Shown piece by piece: positions 17,912 through 26,697 of a stretch of 64,000 nucleotides of DNA. The notes under the pieces were generated by a model, which was given only the letters and a program-made list of their open reading frames with translations, did not search any database and was not told where the DNA came from. Source of the DNA: G963691835 sp963691835. Its GTDB lineage: Bacteria > Pseudomonadota > Alphaproteobacteria > Thalassobaculales > Thalassobaculaceae. Positions within the stretch are counted from its first letter, which is position 1; each line of letters starts with the position of its first letter. The position numbers were made by a program, and so were the translations under genes. The stretch lies in the NCBI GenBank assembly GCA_963691835.1, contig OY829383.1, positions 5,022,001 to 5,086,000 on the forward strand, read 5' to 3'.

Positions 17912-18696
17912 TGCTGCGGAACGCCAACCAATCTGGCTACGCCACCTTGCTCGCCCTTTGGGTACTGGTCGTGTTCGGCGGGATCGCGACCCTGACAATA
18001 AGCTTGATCCAGGATGAGACCGACCTGGTCACCGCGCACACAGGGCGCCTTGCGGTAGAAGCCCGGGTCGACGGTGCGATCGAAGCTGCAATCCCGGATC
18101 TGGTGGCGCCAAAGAGCCGCGACCGGGTGCTGAGCCGGGGCGGGACCATTCCCGTCGACATCGGCGGACAATCTCTTTCGGTCGAAGCGATCGATGCCTG
18201 CGGTCTTGTCGACCTGAACACAGCCTCGGAGATGGTCCTGCGAAATCTCCTGACCGAACTGGAAATCGCACCGGCGGAGATCGTTTTGGACGGTCTTGCA
18301 AGTGTTCGCAGGCTCGACGGCCCCCTTGAGACGACAGCACAACTCCGAGGGTTGCCTGGCCTGGAGCAGGCGGCGGCGGACCGTTTGGCGGACAACACCA
18401 CCGTCTTTTGTCGGATTGGTACCGTCGACACCGCCTTTGCGCCGCGGGCCGTGCTTGCCGCACTCCCTGGAATGACCGGTGGACACCTGGATCGGATTCT
18501 CTCATTTCGCGCGCGCGGCGAAGACCCTGAGACTAATCTGAGCGGATCACTGACCGGTACGGCACCCGGGCCCGGGCATACCTGGCGGCTGCGGGTATCG
18601 GACGGCGATGGGCCCGGAACGCGGGTTGAAAGAATCGCGACCGTCCAGATCACCGGTCAACGGGGCCGGCCGTTTGTGATCGTCGACTGGCAGTAG
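17911..18696 (+). CDS. gspK: Type II secretion minor pseudopilin GspK
   Basis: The 261-residue protein has a leader ending at Gly9 and mature start YATLLALWVLVVFGG. Position +5 is not Glu, which is the GspK hallmark. The typical CGLVDLNTASEMVLRNLL and LRGLPGLEQAAADRL helix-hairpin-like segments follow. GspK caps the pseudopilus tip. The ATG overlaps the gspJ stop by one base (TGATG). It is the last gene of the secretion operon. Confidence 0.9.
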   Translation: MLRNANQSGYATLLALWVLVVFGGIATLTISLIQDETDLVTAHTGRLAVEARVDGAIEAAIPDLVAPKSRDRVLSRGGTIPVDIGGQSLSVEAIDACGLVDLNTASEMVLRNLLTELEIAPAEIVLDGLASVRRLDGPLETTAQLRGLPGLEQAAADRLADNTTVFCRIGTVDTAFAPRAVLAALPGMTGGHLDRILSFRARGEDPETNLSGSLTGTAPGPGHTWRLRVSDGDGPGTRVERIATVQITGQRGRPFVIVDWQ

Positions 18697-18792
18697 ACCG
18701 AGTTCCGGCGCAAATGCCTTGATGCGGGCTTGCTTCCCGCCCCGTTCCGTCCCCACACTGCGGCCAACAAGCAGATCGGCCGGGAGGAAGCC

Positions 18793-20691
18793 ATGGGGCG
18801 GTATGAAGAAGTCTGGCAAGCGGCACATGACGACCCGGAACAATTCTGGGCGGACGCTGCGGAAGCCATTGACTGGACGAAGCGCTGGGACCGCGTTCTG
18901 GACGCTGACAAACCGCCCTTCTACCGCTGGTTCGATGGAGGTGAGACCAACACCTGCTGGAATGCCGTAGACCGCCACGTCGACGCGGGCCGTGGCATGC
19001 AGGCGGCCATCGTCCACGACAGCCCCGTTACGGGCACCAAATCCGTCCTCACCTACGCGGAACTGAAAGACAAGGTCGCGGCGTTTGCCGGTGTCTTGAG
19101 AAAGTATGGCGTTGGATATGGCGACCGGGTCATTGTGTACATGCCGATGGTCCCGGAGGCACTGATCGCCATGCTGGCCTGCGGGCGGATCGGCGCCATT
19201 CACTCAGTGGTGTTCGGTGGGTTCGCGGCGGCGGAACTCGCGAAACGGATCGACGATGCGAAGCCCAAGCTGATCGTTTCCGCCTCCTGCGGGATCGAGC
19301 CCGGCCGCGTCGTCGCCTACAAGCCTCTGCTGGATGGGGCGATCGAGCTGAGCGCCTCCAAGCCCGAAACCTGCGTCATCCTGCAAAGGGAAATGGAGAC
19401 AGCAGCGTTGATCCCGGGCCGGGATGTTGAGTGGTACGATGCGCATGAGGGCTCGACCCCCGCAGACTGTGTCCCAGTGCTGGCGACCGATCCCTGTTAC
19501 ATCCTGTACACCTCCGGCACAACGGGCATCCCGAAAGGTGTTGTCCGGCCGACCGGCGGGCACGCGGTCGCGCTCAAATGGTCCATGCCGAACATCATGG
19601 GCGTCGAGCCGGGTGAGACCTATTGGGCGGCGTCGGACGTCGGCTGGATCGTCGGCCACACCTACATCGTCTATGCCCCGCTGTTCCACGGCTGCACCAC
19701 CGTGGTCTACGAAGGCAAGCCCATCGGCACGCCGGATGCCGGCGCGTTCTGGCGGGTCATTTCAGAGCACAATGTCGTCGCCATGTTCACAGCACCCACG
19801 GCCCTCCGCGCGATCAAGAAAGAGGACTCCGAAGGGGCGTTGGTCGCGCAATACGACATGTCCAAGTATCGGGGTCTGTTCCTTGCGGGTGAGCGGTGCG
19901 ACCCCGACACGTTCAAGTGGGCGCAGGACACGCTGAAGGTTCCGGTCGTGGACAACTGGTGGCAGACGGAGACCGGTTGGCCGATCGTGTCCAACTGCCT
20001 TGGCCTTGAAGAATTGCCGTACAAGGCAGGCTCCCCCACGCGGCCGGTTCCAGGCTACGACGTGCGAGTGCTGGATGACGCCTGCAACGAGGTCGCTCGC
20101 GGCGATATCGGCGCCATCTCGATCAAGCTGCCGATGCCCCCGGGCACGCTGCCGACGCTGTGGCAGAACGATGACCGGTTCGTCGAAAGCTACATGGCGG
20201 ACTATCCAGGCTACTATAAGACCGGTGACGCCGGCTTCATGGATGAAGACGGCTATCTTCACGTCATGACCCGCACAGACGACATTATCAATGTCGCGGG
20301 CCACCGACTCTCCACCGGCGGCATGGAGGAAGTTCTCGCTGCGCATCCGGACGTGGCGGAATGCGCCGTCATTGGCGTGGCGGATCAGCTCAAGGGCCAG
20401 GTTCCGCTCGGCTTCCTCGTTCTGAAGAACGGCGCCAAGCGAAGTGAGTCAGAAGTCGTCCAGGATGTCGTCCAGATGGTGCGCAACGAGATCGGGCCCG
20501 TGGCGGCATTCAAACAGGCGACGGTGGTTCAGCGGCTGCCGAAGACCCGGTCGGGCAAGATTCTGCGCGGCACCATGCAGAAGATCGCGGACTCCCAAGA
20601 ATGGGCCATGCCAGCAACGATCGACGACCCGGTGGTTCTGGACGAGATCAAGGTGGCACTCGGCGACATCGGATACGCAAAGGACGGCTGA
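18793..20691 (+). CDS. prpE: Propionyl-CoA synthetase (acyl-CoA/acetyl-CoA synthetase family)
   Basis: The 632-residue AMP-forming ligase activates propionate (or another short acid) with ATP and CoA. The phosphate-binding loop is YTSGTTGIPKG, followed by VVRPTGGHAVAL as in PrpE. Further motifs are WWQTETGWP, YKTGDAGFMDEDGY, RTDDIINVAGHRLSTGGMEE and the catalytic lysine in TRSGKILRGTM. The short N-terminal motif YEEVWQAAHDDPEQFWADAA also fits PrpE rather than Acs. GGAGGAAG precedes the ATG at 18793; the frame is open upstream but without a better start. No prpBCD genes are nearby. Confidence 0.9.
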   Translation: MGRYEEVWQAAHDDPEQFWADAAEAIDWTKRWDRVLDADKPPFYRWFDGGETNTCWNAVDRHVDAGRGMQAAIVHDSPVTGTKSVLTYAELKDKVAAFAGVLRKYGVGYGDRVIVYMPMVPEALIAMLACGRIGAIHSVVFGGFAAAELAKRIDDAKPKLIVSASCGIEPGRVVAYKPLLDGAIELSASKPETCVILQREMETAALIPGRDVEWYDAHEGSTPADCVPVLATDPCYILYTSGTTGIPKGVVRPTGGHAVALKWSMPNIMGVEPGETYWAASDVGWIVGHTYIVYAPLFHGCTTVVYEGKPIGTPDAGAFWRVISEHNVVAMFTAPTALRAIKKEDSEGALVAQYDMSKYRGLFLAGERCDPDTFKWAQDTLKVPVVDNWWQTETGWPIVSNCLGLEELPYKAGSPTRPVPGYDVRVLDDACNEVARGDIGAISIKLPMPPGTLPTLWQNDDRFVESYMADYPGYYKTGDAGFMDEDGYLHVMTRTDDIINVAGHRLSTGGMEEVLAAHPDVAECAVIGVADQLKGQVPLGFLVLKNGAKRSESEVVQDVVQMVRNEIGPVAAFKQATVVQRLPKTRSGKILRGTMQKIADSQEWAMPATIDDPVVLDEIKVALGDIGYAKDG

Positions 20692-20696
20692 CCTCT

Positions 20697-22265
20697 ATGG
20701 TCTCAGACGATATTTCTCGTATGCATCCAGCCGTTCCTGACGAACTGAAGACGCGATTGGTTCAAGATCCGGCCGACATCGGGGCGGTCTGGTCGCTCGC
20801 CAAACTGAAGTCGAAGTCGCCGGAGGAGTTTTGCGGTGTTGGCGCATTTCTCAACTGCCTTGGTGGTTCATCTAGAGCAATGGCGATCGCGGCGGCGGCC
20901 TTCCGTCATGCCGCGACCGATCCCGCTTGGCTGGAACCGGCGGCAATCCTGTCAGGACGAATTGCGAAAGGACGCTTGTCGCGCCTTGGGTGGTTGCGGA
21001 TCATAGACGTTCTCGAAGAAGCCGACGGAGAAAGAGCCCTACCCTCCCGCCGTCTCGCGGCTGCGCTGGTGGCAAACATGTTTCAACACCCCTCGGAAGC
21101 CAGTTTCGAGCGGGTGATAACGACAAAAGCCAGGTCCTTCACGATCCGAGAGATCATGGAGATCGTTCAACTTGGGTCAAAGTTCAAAGACGATCGAACG
21201 CTGCCTCTCGCGCGCGGTCTCATCGACCACTATCGGGCCGCGACATCCGTATCCCATCGTGGCCGTGTGGCGATGGCGCGGCTTTTCCTCTACGCCGTGC
21301 TTTCGATTAGAGGGGCTGGTGCGGTCATCGCCGCCGAGAAAATGATGGGTGACCCGGTGGTCTCGGAGGTCTTTGAGGCCGAGTACAAGGGCCTCTGTCT
21401 CATCTGCATGGGCCGGGTCGCCGAGGGGATCGCGTTGAAAGACGCAATGCCGGACGGACTCGGCCTTTTGTTCAACGGTGTGCGTCTCTATCCCCATCCA
21501 GATACTGTTATGTCCCTGCTTCGAGACCAGACGGTCGACCCGGACCTTGCTGTAAGGAGCGGACGGCCGACGAACATCGGTGTCTTCATTTCCTGTGATG
21601 AAGTGTACTTTCGGGCCTTCTCAGCTCAGTACCTCAAGCACTTTTCACCACCGGCCGGCATCCCGACGGAGATCAACTTCCTCGTCAACGGCACACTTTC
21701 AGAGACGGAACAGACGGAAGCGGCTGCAATCAGCTCCTGCCCATTGCGGTTCCACGTCGATCCAAGGCTGTCCCCGGACAAGACCTTCTACACACTGCGG
21801 CGCTTTCTGGATCTGCCGCAGCACATCGGAGACTACGGTCTCGCTGTGGTCACGGACATCGACTCCCTGGTCGATCTGGACAGCGATGCGTTCAAGCGTG
21901 TCGCGTTCAACAACAGCTTCGGCTGGTACGACACGGCTGTTGAGATACCGTGGCTCAGGCACAACTGCTCCCTAGCCTATTTCTCGAACACAAGGCTAGG
22001 GGCGTGGGCGACCCAGTCGATCGCCGCGATTGCCAAAGCGATTTACAAGCCAAGACGGGACGGGCGCACTTGGTATTGCGATCAGGTCTGTCTTGCCGCC
22101 TTTTGGGATGCGCTCGGCGATGATATCCGGGGACACGTCGCGCACTTTCAGCCCGATGCCGCAAAACAGATCCTGAGGAGTTACAACGCTTTGTCCCTGG
22201 AGGCTGGGGCACGGATGAATGCGAAGCTCTCCTCAATGAAAGAGACCGTCACCCAGTTGCGGTGA
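20697..22265 (+). CDS. Glycosyltransferase-like protein with N-terminal helical domain
   Basis: The 522-residue protein has an N-terminal part (about 1-280) of helical repeats without a known motif. The C-terminal part (about 285-500) looks like a GT-A nucleotide-sugar transferase: a first strand NIGVFISCDEVYF, then GLAVVTDIDSLVDLDSD with a DxD motif at Asp387/Asp389, and a late WYCDQVCLAAFWDAL segment. The GT8-like character is an inference from this pattern. The ATG is 5 bases after prpE, so the two may be co-transcribed, though their roles seem unrelated. The last codons form one arm of a bidirectional terminator. Confidence 0.7.
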   Translation: MVSDDISRMHPAVPDELKTRLVQDPADIGAVWSLAKLKSKSPEEFCGVGAFLNCLGGSSRAMAIAAAAFRHAATDPAWLEPAAILSGRIAKGRLSRLGWLRIIDVLEEADGERALPSRRLAAALVANMFQHPSEASFERVITTKARSFTIREIMEIVQLGSKFKDDRTLPLARGLIDHYRAATSVSHRGRVAMARLFLYAVLSIRGAGAVIAAEKMMGDPVVSEVFEAEYKGLCLICMGRVAEGIALKDAMPDGLGLLFNGVRLYPHPDTVMSLLRDQTVDPDLAVRSGRPTNIGVFISCDEVYFRAFSAQYLKHFSPPAGIPTEINFLVNGTLSETEQTEAAAISSCPLRFHVDPRLSPDKTFYTLRRFLDLPQHIGDYGLAVVTDIDSLVDLDSDAFKRVAFNNSFGWYDTAVEIPWLRHNCSLAYFSNTRLGAWATQSIAAIAKAIYKPRRDGRTWYCDQVCLAAFWDALGDDIRGHVAHFQPDAAKQILRSYNALSLEAGARMNAKLSSMKETVTQLR

Positions 22266-22272
22266 CGGTCTC
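22242..22272. terminator. Bidirectional hairpin terminator between convergent genes
   Basis: A perfect 12-bp inverted repeat GAGACCGTCACC / GGTGACGGTCTC with 7-base loop CAGTTGC. The stop codon of the glycosyltransferase-like gene (TGA, 22263-22265) lies inside the right arm. The convergent AhpD-like gene ends at 22290. There is no long T-run on either side. Confidence 0.75.
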
Positions 22273-22289
22273 CCATTTGGCCTGTTCAA

Positions 22290-22859
22290 TCACTCGGCGG
22301 CGGCAGGTTCCGACTTGGACCAAGCGTTCGGAGCAAACGCATCGTCGACAGGGGTGTCGACCACATGGTTGGTGTAGTTGGAAATGGTCTTGAACGCCAA
22401 GCCAACGACAACTTCCAGCACATGGTGCTTTTGGTAGCCGGCCGCATAGAACGCATCCAGATCCGCTTGATCCACCCAACCACGCTTATGGAAGACTGCA
22501 CGGGTGAAAATGCGGAGCGCTTCCAGCTTCGCGTCGGCGATCGGCGTGTTGTCACGGAGGGACTGAATCACGTCTTCCGGCAGCTTCTGACGCTTTGACA
22601 TGGTGGTGTGGGCGGCCATGCAATAGGTACAGCCGTTATCGTGGTTGGCCGTGATCAGTACCACCTGACGTTCCGTCGGCGTAAAGTCGGACTTCTCGAA
22701 GATGCCGCCGATGGTGGTGTACGCTTCGGTCGCGACAGGAGACTCGGCCAGCCCGCCGATCAGGTTCGGCACGAAGCCGTACTTGCCTTTGACACCTTCA
22801 AGGATCTTCTTCGAACCCTCGGGGGCCGTCTCAAGCGTATGGATGGTGAAGTCGGACAT
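22290..22859 (-). CDS. Carboxymuconolactone decarboxylase/AhpD-family protein
   Basis: The 189-residue protein has the AhpD-like core: Glu-containing helix TPTERQVVLITANHDNGCTYCMAAH with redox pair Cys77/Cys80 and His84 as proton relay. Such proteins act as alkylhydroperoxidases or in peroxide and electrophile defence. The substrate here is unknown. The ATG at 22859 has AAGGAGAG upstream; the longer open frame to 22940 lacks this. A palindrome at 22947-22967 lies in its upstream region. Confidence 0.88.
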   Translation of the reverse strand: MSDFTIHTLETAPEGSKKILEGVKGKYGFVPNLIGGLAESPVATEAYTTIGGIFEKSDFTPTERQVVLITANHDNGCTYCMAAHTTMSKRQKLPEDVIQSLRDNTPIADAKLEALRIFTRAVFHKRGWVDQADLDAFYAAGYQKHHVLEVVVGLAFKTISNYTNHVVDTPVDDAFAPNAWSKSEPAAAE

Positions 22860-22946
22860 GCAATCTCTCCTTGGCCGGAACTGAACAACTCGCCCTCGGA
22901 TATCGGTCATGCCGACGAAAAAACAAACACCTCCCGACACATCTGT

Positions 22947-22967
22947 TTATTGCGATTACGGCAATAA
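22947..22967. promoter_or_regulatory. Palindrome upstream of the AhpD-like gene
   Basis: TTATTGC-gattacg-GCAATAA, a perfect 7-bp inverted repeat in the short region between phnX and the AhpD-like gene. It could be an operator for the latter or a weak phnX terminator; there is no T-run on the minus strand. Confidence 0.4.
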
Positions 22968-22978
22968 CAAACCTGTGA

Positions 22979-23809
22979 TCAAGGATATTCCCCTGTATTA
23001 AGGCGATGATTGATGGCCTCGATCACCGGAAACAGGTCAGCGACTCCGTCGATCACGTAGTGCGCGCCCGCCTGAGCTAACCGCCGTGTCGCCCGGGCGC
23101 GAAGAACCGCTTTCTCCTCATCCGGCAGCACCTCCCAGTCGGTGTACGACAGGCCAACCTCGTTCCCGGTGACGGCAACGCCCACGGTCCACATCCCCGC
23201 GGCAAGGCCCTCTTCAATCCCCGGAACGGTATCATCGACCTTCACACAGGCTTGGACGCAGGGCGCCCCAAGGTCGATCATGTTCTTGAGCGCCATATCA
23301 GGGTACGGCCTGCCGCGAAGGCCATTGCCCGCGGCGACGCATGATGACGGCGCGTAACCGGCGGCAGCCGCCAACCGCTCGTTCACCGCACTCATCGCCG
23401 CGTCGTAACCCGTGTTCGCACCGATCGCGATCCCCTCGGCATCCAGCCGCCGAACAGTCTCCACCACACCGGGGATCAGACCGGCATGGTCTTCCAGAAC
23501 CGCCATCTGGAGAGGCTTGAAGCGCTCGTAGACCGCATCGACATCCGCCTCGACGGGGTCGTTCCCTCTAGCGTCACGCCAACGGGTCCGGACCGCGTCC
23601 ATGGCAAGGATCTGTGCTACATGGTCCCGCTTCTCAGCACCCATGGGGGCCCGCGCCTCCGCCAGGGTGATCTCAACGCCAAACTCTGCGAACGCCCGCA
23701 CGAACGAGGCAACGGGTGCCATGCAACCAAAATCAACGGTGGTCCCCGCCCAATCGAAAATGACCGCGCGAACCGGTCCCGTGTATCGACGGGTGTAGCG
23801 ATAGCTCAT
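22979..23809 (-). CDS. phnX: Phosphonoacetaldehyde hydrolase
   Basis: The 276-residue HAD-superfamily enzyme splits phosphonoacetaldehyde into acetaldehyde and phosphate. The nucleophile is Asp19 in VIFDWAGTTVDFG, and Lys60 in PMGAEKRDHV is the expected Schiff-base lysine in the cap. The AANTGYD segment and the VKVDDTVPGIEEGLAAGMWTVGV magnesium loop complete the set. It starts 11 bases after phnW, so both form one transcript for 2-aminoethylphosphonate use. Confidence 0.96.
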   Translation of the reverse strand: MSYRYTRRYTGPVRAVIFDWAGTTVDFGCMAPVASFVRAFAEFGVEITLAEARAPMGAEKRDHVAQILAMDAVRTRWRDARGNDPVEADVDAVYERFKPLQMAVLEDHAGLIPGVVETVRRLDAEGIAIGANTGYDAAMSAVNERLAAAAGYAPSSCVAAGNGLRGRPYPDMALKNMIDLGAPCVQACVKVDDTVPGIEEGLAAGMWTVGVAVTGNEVGLSYTDWEVLPDEEKAVLRARATRRLAQAGAHYVIDGVADLFPVIEAINHRLNTGEYP

Positions 23810-23820
23810 CGTGATACTCC

Positions 23821-24957
23821 TTACGCCGCAGCCGGTTCCGAAGGGGCCGGGGCCCGGTTGACCACACCCATTTCCGTAAGCGCGGCGTCGATCGCAGCAA
23901 CCGCAGCCCTCAAAGAGTCGGGCCCGATGCTCCCGATACAGCCGACCCGGAACGTCTCCGCCACCGTCATCTTGCCAGGGTAAATGATGAAGCCCTTGGC
24001 TTTGATCCGGTTGTAGAAATCCCCAAAATCGAACGATGGATCGTCGGGGCTGTGGAAGGTCGTGATGATGGGCGCCTGAAGGTCATCCGGTATCAGCGCC
24101 TTGATCCCGACAGCCGCGAGCCCATCCACCAGCGCCCTATGATTTGCCCGATAGCGGATACCGCGCGCGACGACCCCGCCTTCGGCCTCATGAGCGGCCA
24201 GTGCCGCGTCGAGAGCAGCCACGACATGTGTGGGCGGGGTGAACCGCCATTGCCCAGTCTTCTCCATGTACGACCATTGATCATGGAGATCGAGAGACAG
24301 GGACCGGGCCTGTCCCGCACTTTCTTCCAAGGCAGACCGGCGCACGACGACAAACCCAGCACCGGGGACACCCTCAAGGCATTTGTTGGCGGAAGAGATC
24401 ACGGCGTCGTAGGCGATCTCGGCAGCGTCCGTCGGCAGCGCGCCGAAGGTGCTCATCGCATCCACGATCAGCCTGCGGCCAGCCTCGGAGACTGCTCTGG
24501 CGATACCAGGCAGCGGGTTCAGGATGCCGGAGGTGGTCTCGCAATGGACCATGACCACATGGCTTATCGCCGGATCATCGCCCAGCAGGCGACTCACCTC
24601 ACCGGGATCCGGTTGGGTGTCTTCGGCAGTTTCGTAGACGACCGTATCGATGCCAAGAACACGGGCCGTCTTTACAATCCGCTGGCCGTAGGCCCCGTTC
24701 ACCAACGCCAGCATGCGCCCGCCCCGAGGGACAAGGCTTCCGATCGCCGCTTCAACGAGAAAGGTCCCGCTGCCCTGAATCGGAACGACTTCATGGGTCC
24801 CGTCGGCATTGGCGACCGCCAGCAGCCGGGCCCGAACCCGTTTGGTGATCGCCCGGAAGTCCGCGTCCCAGGACCCCCAATCACGCAGCATGGCCTGGCG
24901 TACTTCAGGGGTCGTCGTCAGCGGGCCTGGCGTTAGCAGGATCGGATCGTTGGTCAT
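23821..24957 (-). CDS. phnW: 2-Aminoethylphosphonate:pyruvate transaminase
   Basis: The 378-residue PLP enzyme converts 2-aminoethylphosphonate and pyruvate to phosphonoacetaldehyde and alanine. The opening LLTPGPLTTTPEVR is characteristic. Asp166 (VDAMSTFGALP) and the PLP lysine Lys192 (SSANKCLEGVPG) are in place. GGGAGG sits 7 bases before the ATG at 24957. It is the first gene of phnW-phnX and is divergent from the LysR regulator. Confidence 0.96.
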   Translation of the reverse strand: MTNDPILLTPGPLTTTPEVRQAMLRDWGSWDADFRAITKRVRARLLAVANADGTHEVVPIQGSGTFLVEAAIGSLVPRGGRMLALVNGAYGQRIVKTARVLGIDTVVYETAEDTQPDPGEVSRLLGDDPAISHVVMVHCETTSGILNPLPGIARAVSEAGRRLIVDAMSTFGALPTDAAEIAYDAVISSANKCLEGVPGAGFVVVRRSALEESAGQARSLSLDLHDQWSYMEKTGQWRFTPPTHVVAALDAALAAHEAEGGVVARGIRYRANHRALVDGLAAVGIKALIPDDLQAPIITTFHSPDDPSFDFGDFYNRIKAKGFIIYPGKMTVAETFRVGCIGSIGPDSLRAAVAAIDAALTEMGVVNRAPAPSEPAAA

Positions 24958-25015
24958 CGACTGGCCTCCCAAGAGCAGCGAATGACCGTCGAATACGGGG
25001 AAAGGAAGCCTTTCA

Positions 25016-25048
25016 CAAATTAATATTAACCTCATAATCATTAATTTG
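25016..25048. promoter_or_regulatory. LysR-type operator candidate between phnW and the regulator
   Basis: CAAATTAAT-N15-ATTAATTTG, a perfect 9-bp inverted repeat in an AT-rich divergent promoter region. It holds several T-N11-A arrangements, as expected for a LysR box. It lies 59 bases before phnW and 16 bases before the regulator start. Confidence 0.65.
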
Positions 25049-25063
25049 ATTTATACTATAGTG

Positions 25064-25933
25064 ATGGCACTTCCTTTCAAACAACTTCAGGCGTTCCATG
25101 CCGTCGCAACGGAGGTGAGTTTCACCCGTGCGGCCGCGCGCCTGGGCGTGACGCAGCCGGCAGTCACGACGCAAGTGACACGGTTGGAACAAGCAAGCGG
25201 GGTCCGGCTGTTTGAGCGGAGGCGATCGGGGCCTGAGTTGACCCCGGCGGGCGCATCGCTCTTGGCCGTCACCCGAAAGATCTTCCGGTTGATGGACGAT
25301 GCGGAAGAGGCGTTGCTGGCGTCCGCCGGCCTCCGGTCCGGCAACCTGCATCTCGGCGTCGACTCCCCGCACTGGTCGATGGATCTCCTGGCCCGTTTTA
25401 CCGAAACCCATCCCGATGTCCGGGTCGCGACGACAGTCGGCAACGCGACCAAGGTTCGAGACGCATTGCTGGCGGCCGAAGTGGATGCGGCTGTTCTGAC
25501 CGTGACCGGCGACAGCCTGCCGGAGGATGCGAGGATCCTCCGCTTGCAACCCCAACGCCTCAGGCTGATCGTGCCGCAAGGTCACCGTCTTGCAACGGAG
25601 GCGCCGGTGCACCCGCGCGCCCTGAAGAACCAGCGCCTCATCCTGCGGGAGCCTGGGTCAGCGACCCGCGCGGCTTTCGAGAGTTGGCTTGGTCACGGTC
25701 CGCGTTCCGGTGATTTGGAGTTGGGCGGACGAGACGCCGTCAGGGAAGCCGTGGCTTCCGGGCTCGGCATCGGCGCCGTCGTCGCCGGTGAGGAGGGACA
25801 AGATCCAAGGGTTGTATCCGTTGATATGTCAGACGGCGAAACGGATGCCTCCATTTGCCTTGTCGCACTGGCGGATAGGGCCGACTCTCCGGCCGTTGCG
25901 GGATTGTTCAGATTGGCAACCAGCAGCCCCTGA
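25064..25933 (+). CDS. LysR-family transcriptional regulator of phnWX
   Basis: The 289-residue protein has an N-terminal winged HTH (FKQLQAFHAVATEVSFTRAA, then LGVTQPAVTTQVTRLE) and a LysR substrate-binding domain from about residue 85. ATG at 25064 is preferred because it gives the usual LysR N-terminus; an in-frame start at 25046 would overlap the palindrome. LysR regulators divergent from phnWX are known to respond to 2-aminoethylphosphonate; that role here is inferred from position. Confidence 0.9.
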   Translation: MALPFKQLQAFHAVATEVSFTRAAARLGVTQPAVTTQVTRLEQASGVRLFERRRSGPELTPAGASLLAVTRKIFRLMDDAEEALLASAGLRSGNLHLGVDSPHWSMDLLARFTETHPDVRVATTVGNATKVRDALLAAEVDAAVLTVTGDSLPEDARILRLQPQRLRLIVPQGHRLATEAPVHPRALKNQRLILREPGSATRAAFESWLGHGPRSGDLELGGRDAVREAVASGLGIGAVVAGEEGQDPRVVSVDMSDGETDASICLVALADRADSPAVAGLFRLATSSP

Positions 25934-26016
25934 TCTCTCAAGATCCCGCGACCAGTGGCTGCAAAGGCTTCCGCAACACTCTCTCTCGGCCTATATCGGG
26001 AACGGGAGACCCTTTC

Positions 26017-26697
26017 ATGAACGACCCCCTAGTCCCCTGGGCACGCGAGAAATTGATCCGCCGGAAGGAGCAGTGGGCACGCGAAGGCCGCTCCGCTCCA
26101 AGCGGGAAGGCCTCGGTCACCGAGTCCGATGCCGTTGCCGCCCGCGTGCCGAAAGGCCAGCACAAGGTTCATGACTGGCCGGTCCTGGATCTCGGCTCAA
26201 GTCCGGTCGTCCCGCAGGCAGATTGGTCGCTGAGTATTGAGGGGTTGGTGGAGCGGCCGACCCGCTATTCCTTCGAGGATCTGGGTACAATCCCAAGATC
26301 GGAGCGCACGGTCGACATCCATTGCGTCACCTTCTGGACCCGGCTCGACAACACGTTCTCCGGCGTCTCCCTGGACGATATCCTCGCCGAGGTCCGGCCC
26401 CGGCCCGAAGCCCGGTTTGTGCTTGTGAAGTCCTATGACGGCTACAGCACCAATCTGCCCATCGACTATCTTCGGGAGCCGGACAGTCTTCTCGCGACCC
26501 ACTGGAACGGCGCCCCCCTCTCCCGCGATCACGGCGGCCCGGTGCGGCTGGTCATCCCGTCTCTGTATTTCTGGAAGAGCGCCAAGTGGGTGCGCTCGAT
26601 CCGGTTCATTGAGCGGGACATAAAGGGCTTCTGGGAATCTCGCGGCTATCACATGCTGGGCGATCCATGGAAGCAGCAGCGCTACAGCAACGACTGA
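26017..26697 (+). CDS. Sulfite-oxidase-like molybdopterin oxidoreductase
   Basis: The 226-residue protein has the oxidoreductase molybdopterin-binding fold without the C-terminal dimerisation domain of full sulfite oxidase. Cys103 in VDIHCVTFWTRLDNTFSGV is the expected molybdenum ligand. The SYDGYSTNLP and HGGPVRLVIPSLYFWKSAKWVRSI segments bind the cofactor phosphate. No signal peptide or twin-arginine motif is visible, so it is probably cytoplasmic, unlike MsrP. No partner haem protein is adjacent. Substrate unknown. Confidence 0.88.
   Translation: MNDPLVPWAREKLIRRKEQWAREGRSAPSGKASVTESDAVAARVPKGQHKVHDWPVLDLGSSPVVPQADWSLSIEGLVERPTRYSFEDLGTIPRSERTVDIHCVTFWTRLDNTFSGVSLDDILAEVRPRPEARFVLVKSYDGYSTNLPIDYLREPDSLLATHWNGAPLSRDHGGPVRLVIPSLYFWKSAKWVRSIRFIERDIKGFWESRGYHMLGDPWKQQRYSND

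Noticed and set aside
18723..18740. GCGGG...CCCGC hairpin before prpE as a terminator for the secretion operon
   Set aside because: The stem has only 5 bp and no T-run; expected by chance in DNA of this composition.
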